6,206 bases of DNA, taken from contig CAIWTC010000607.1 of the NCBI GenBank assembly GCA_903915485.1, positions 1 through 6,206 of the forward strand, read 5' to 3'. Below the pieces are notes generated by a model. That model was not told the DNA's origin. It did no database searches and saw only the letters and a list, made by a program, of their open reading frames with translations. Position 1 is the stretch's first letter. Every line of letters starts with the position of its first letter. The DNA comes from an uncultured Ignavibacteriales bacterium. GTDB taxonomy: Bacteria > Bacteroidota > Ignavibacteria > Ignavibacteriales > Ignavibacteriaceae. A program made the position numbers and the translations under genes. This document shows, one piece after another, positions 5,600-6,206 of the stretch.

Positions 5600-5697
5600 A
5601 AATTAGGGAATATGTTTTTGCGCAACATGAGTTAATAAGAAATGTTTTGAATTTGTATTCACAAAATTAACATGAACACAATAATCGGCGCATACCA

Positions 5698-6206
5698 TCA
5701 AGGGCAGACTTGAATTGTCTTCTTCAACTTTGTAATATCGAACGCCTTCTTTTCAATTCTCTCAACAATTTGAGTATAAGTTTTGTCATCCATTTTAGGT
5801 GTGCGGCATAGAATCCATAAGTACTTACGGCTTTTGTGTCCGACAGCGACATAACTATAATCATCCGCAAGGTCAATAATCCAATAGTCTCCTTTGAACG
5901 GCCAAAAGAATGATACTTTCAGTTTTGAGTTGTTACTACCCTCAACTACTGTTGCCTTTCCGACAGCCTGCTCAACTTTACCATTGATGCTGTCCTTGCG
6001 GCATGTATTTGTAACTTTAACATAATCATCCTTGAGTTCATACTCGGCAGTGGTGCAATTGCACCCTTTTTGAAAACTATTCGGGAACGATGCAATTTCA
6101 TACCACTTACCCATGTACCTATTAACATCAACGCTTGGAACTGTTTCAAGCGGCGGGTAACTATCTGCGCATCCAAAGAAACTTAGTAGTGTCATAAGTA
6201 AAACCA
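5698..6206 (-). CDS. blc: Outer-membrane lipocalin lipoprotein, Blc-like (5' end outside window)
   Basis: The frame is open to the right edge and ends at TGA 5698-5700. The first in-window ATG (6195) would give a 165-residue protein without a charged N-terminus, while upstream codons add Val-Leu-Leu. The true start therefore probably lies beyond the window, completing a signal peptide that ends at SFFGC with the lipidated Cys (C9 counted from that ATG). The lipocalin signature is NRYMGKWYEIASFP (G29, W31). The family's later conserved block is YVAVGHKSRKYLWILCRTP (115-133, with R131), followed by the C-terminal helix and FDITKLKKT. These match the layout of bacterial Blc, a small barrel that binds fatty acids or lysophospholipids on the inner face of the outer membrane. 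Cysteines at 45, 47, 65, 130 and 164 could form disulfides. TGA falls at the normal family end, showing that TGA is a working stop in this genome. Confidence 0.93.
   Translation of the reverse strand, partial: VLLMTLLSFFGCADSYPPLETVPSVDVNRYMGKWYEIASFPNSFQKGCNCTTAEYELKDDYVKVTNTCRKDSINGKVEQAVGKATVVEGSNNSKLKVSFFWPFKGDYWIIDLADDYSYVAVGHKSRKYLWILCRTPKMDDKTYTQIVERIEKKAFDITKLKKTIQVCP

Overview
The window looks like a piece of a Bacteroidota/Ignavibacteria-type (FCB group) genome. Evidence for this: a TonB-dependent outer-membrane receptor with a Lys-Lys signal peptide and an aromatic C-terminus, a Blc-type outer-membrane lipocalin, AT-rich leaders with weak or absent Shine-Dalgarno sequences, and an IS200-like transposase resembling those common in that group. 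The assignment to a particular class is inference only.

Layout, left to right. (1) 1-1485, plus strand: the end of a pilin/pseudopilin-like operon. It holds the C-terminus of one minor-pilin-like protein, then a PilX-like gene beginning 1 nt after the previous stop. That second gene is interrupted by an in-frame TGA at 703-705, so it appears as two ORFs (346-705 and 721-1485) in one continuous reading frame. (2) 1486-3432: an accessory zone between two convergent transcription units. It contains three arrays of short palindromic repeats with the shared core GCTCC-NNN-GGAGC, plus one apparently intact single-domain Y1 HUH transposase gene (tnpA, 2564-3028, minus strand). Array A (about 1643-1808) and array C (about 3067-3400) run in one orientation with related spacers. 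Array B (about 1926-2540, 12 hairpins) runs the opposite way with different spacers. Arrays B and C, and the first step of A, have the same 53-bp period. (3) 3433-5289, minus strand: a complete TonB-dependent receptor. (4) 5290-5697: intergenic DNA carrying a separate palindromic element of about 127 bp with 25-bp terminal inverted repeats. (5) 5698-6206, minus strand: a Blc-type lipocalin lipoprotein whose start lies past the right edge.

How the parts relate. The pilin-like genes form a tight operon for surface filament or secretion-pseudopilus parts. The receptor and the lipocalin both act at the outer membrane, but about 400 bp of repeat-bearing DNA separates them and nothing shows that they work together. 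The most notable content is the palindromic-repeat/transposase locus. Its arrangement (hairpin arrays within about 40-55 nt of both ends of a Y1 transposase gene, in inverted orientation) resembles the REP/RAYT pairs known from other bacteria. The transposase itself looks closer to ordinary IS200-type TnpA. The hairpin cores are conserved, and the two repeat subfamilies build different outer stems from different spacers, which suggests selection on structure. No CRISPR array, rRNA or tRNA was seen.
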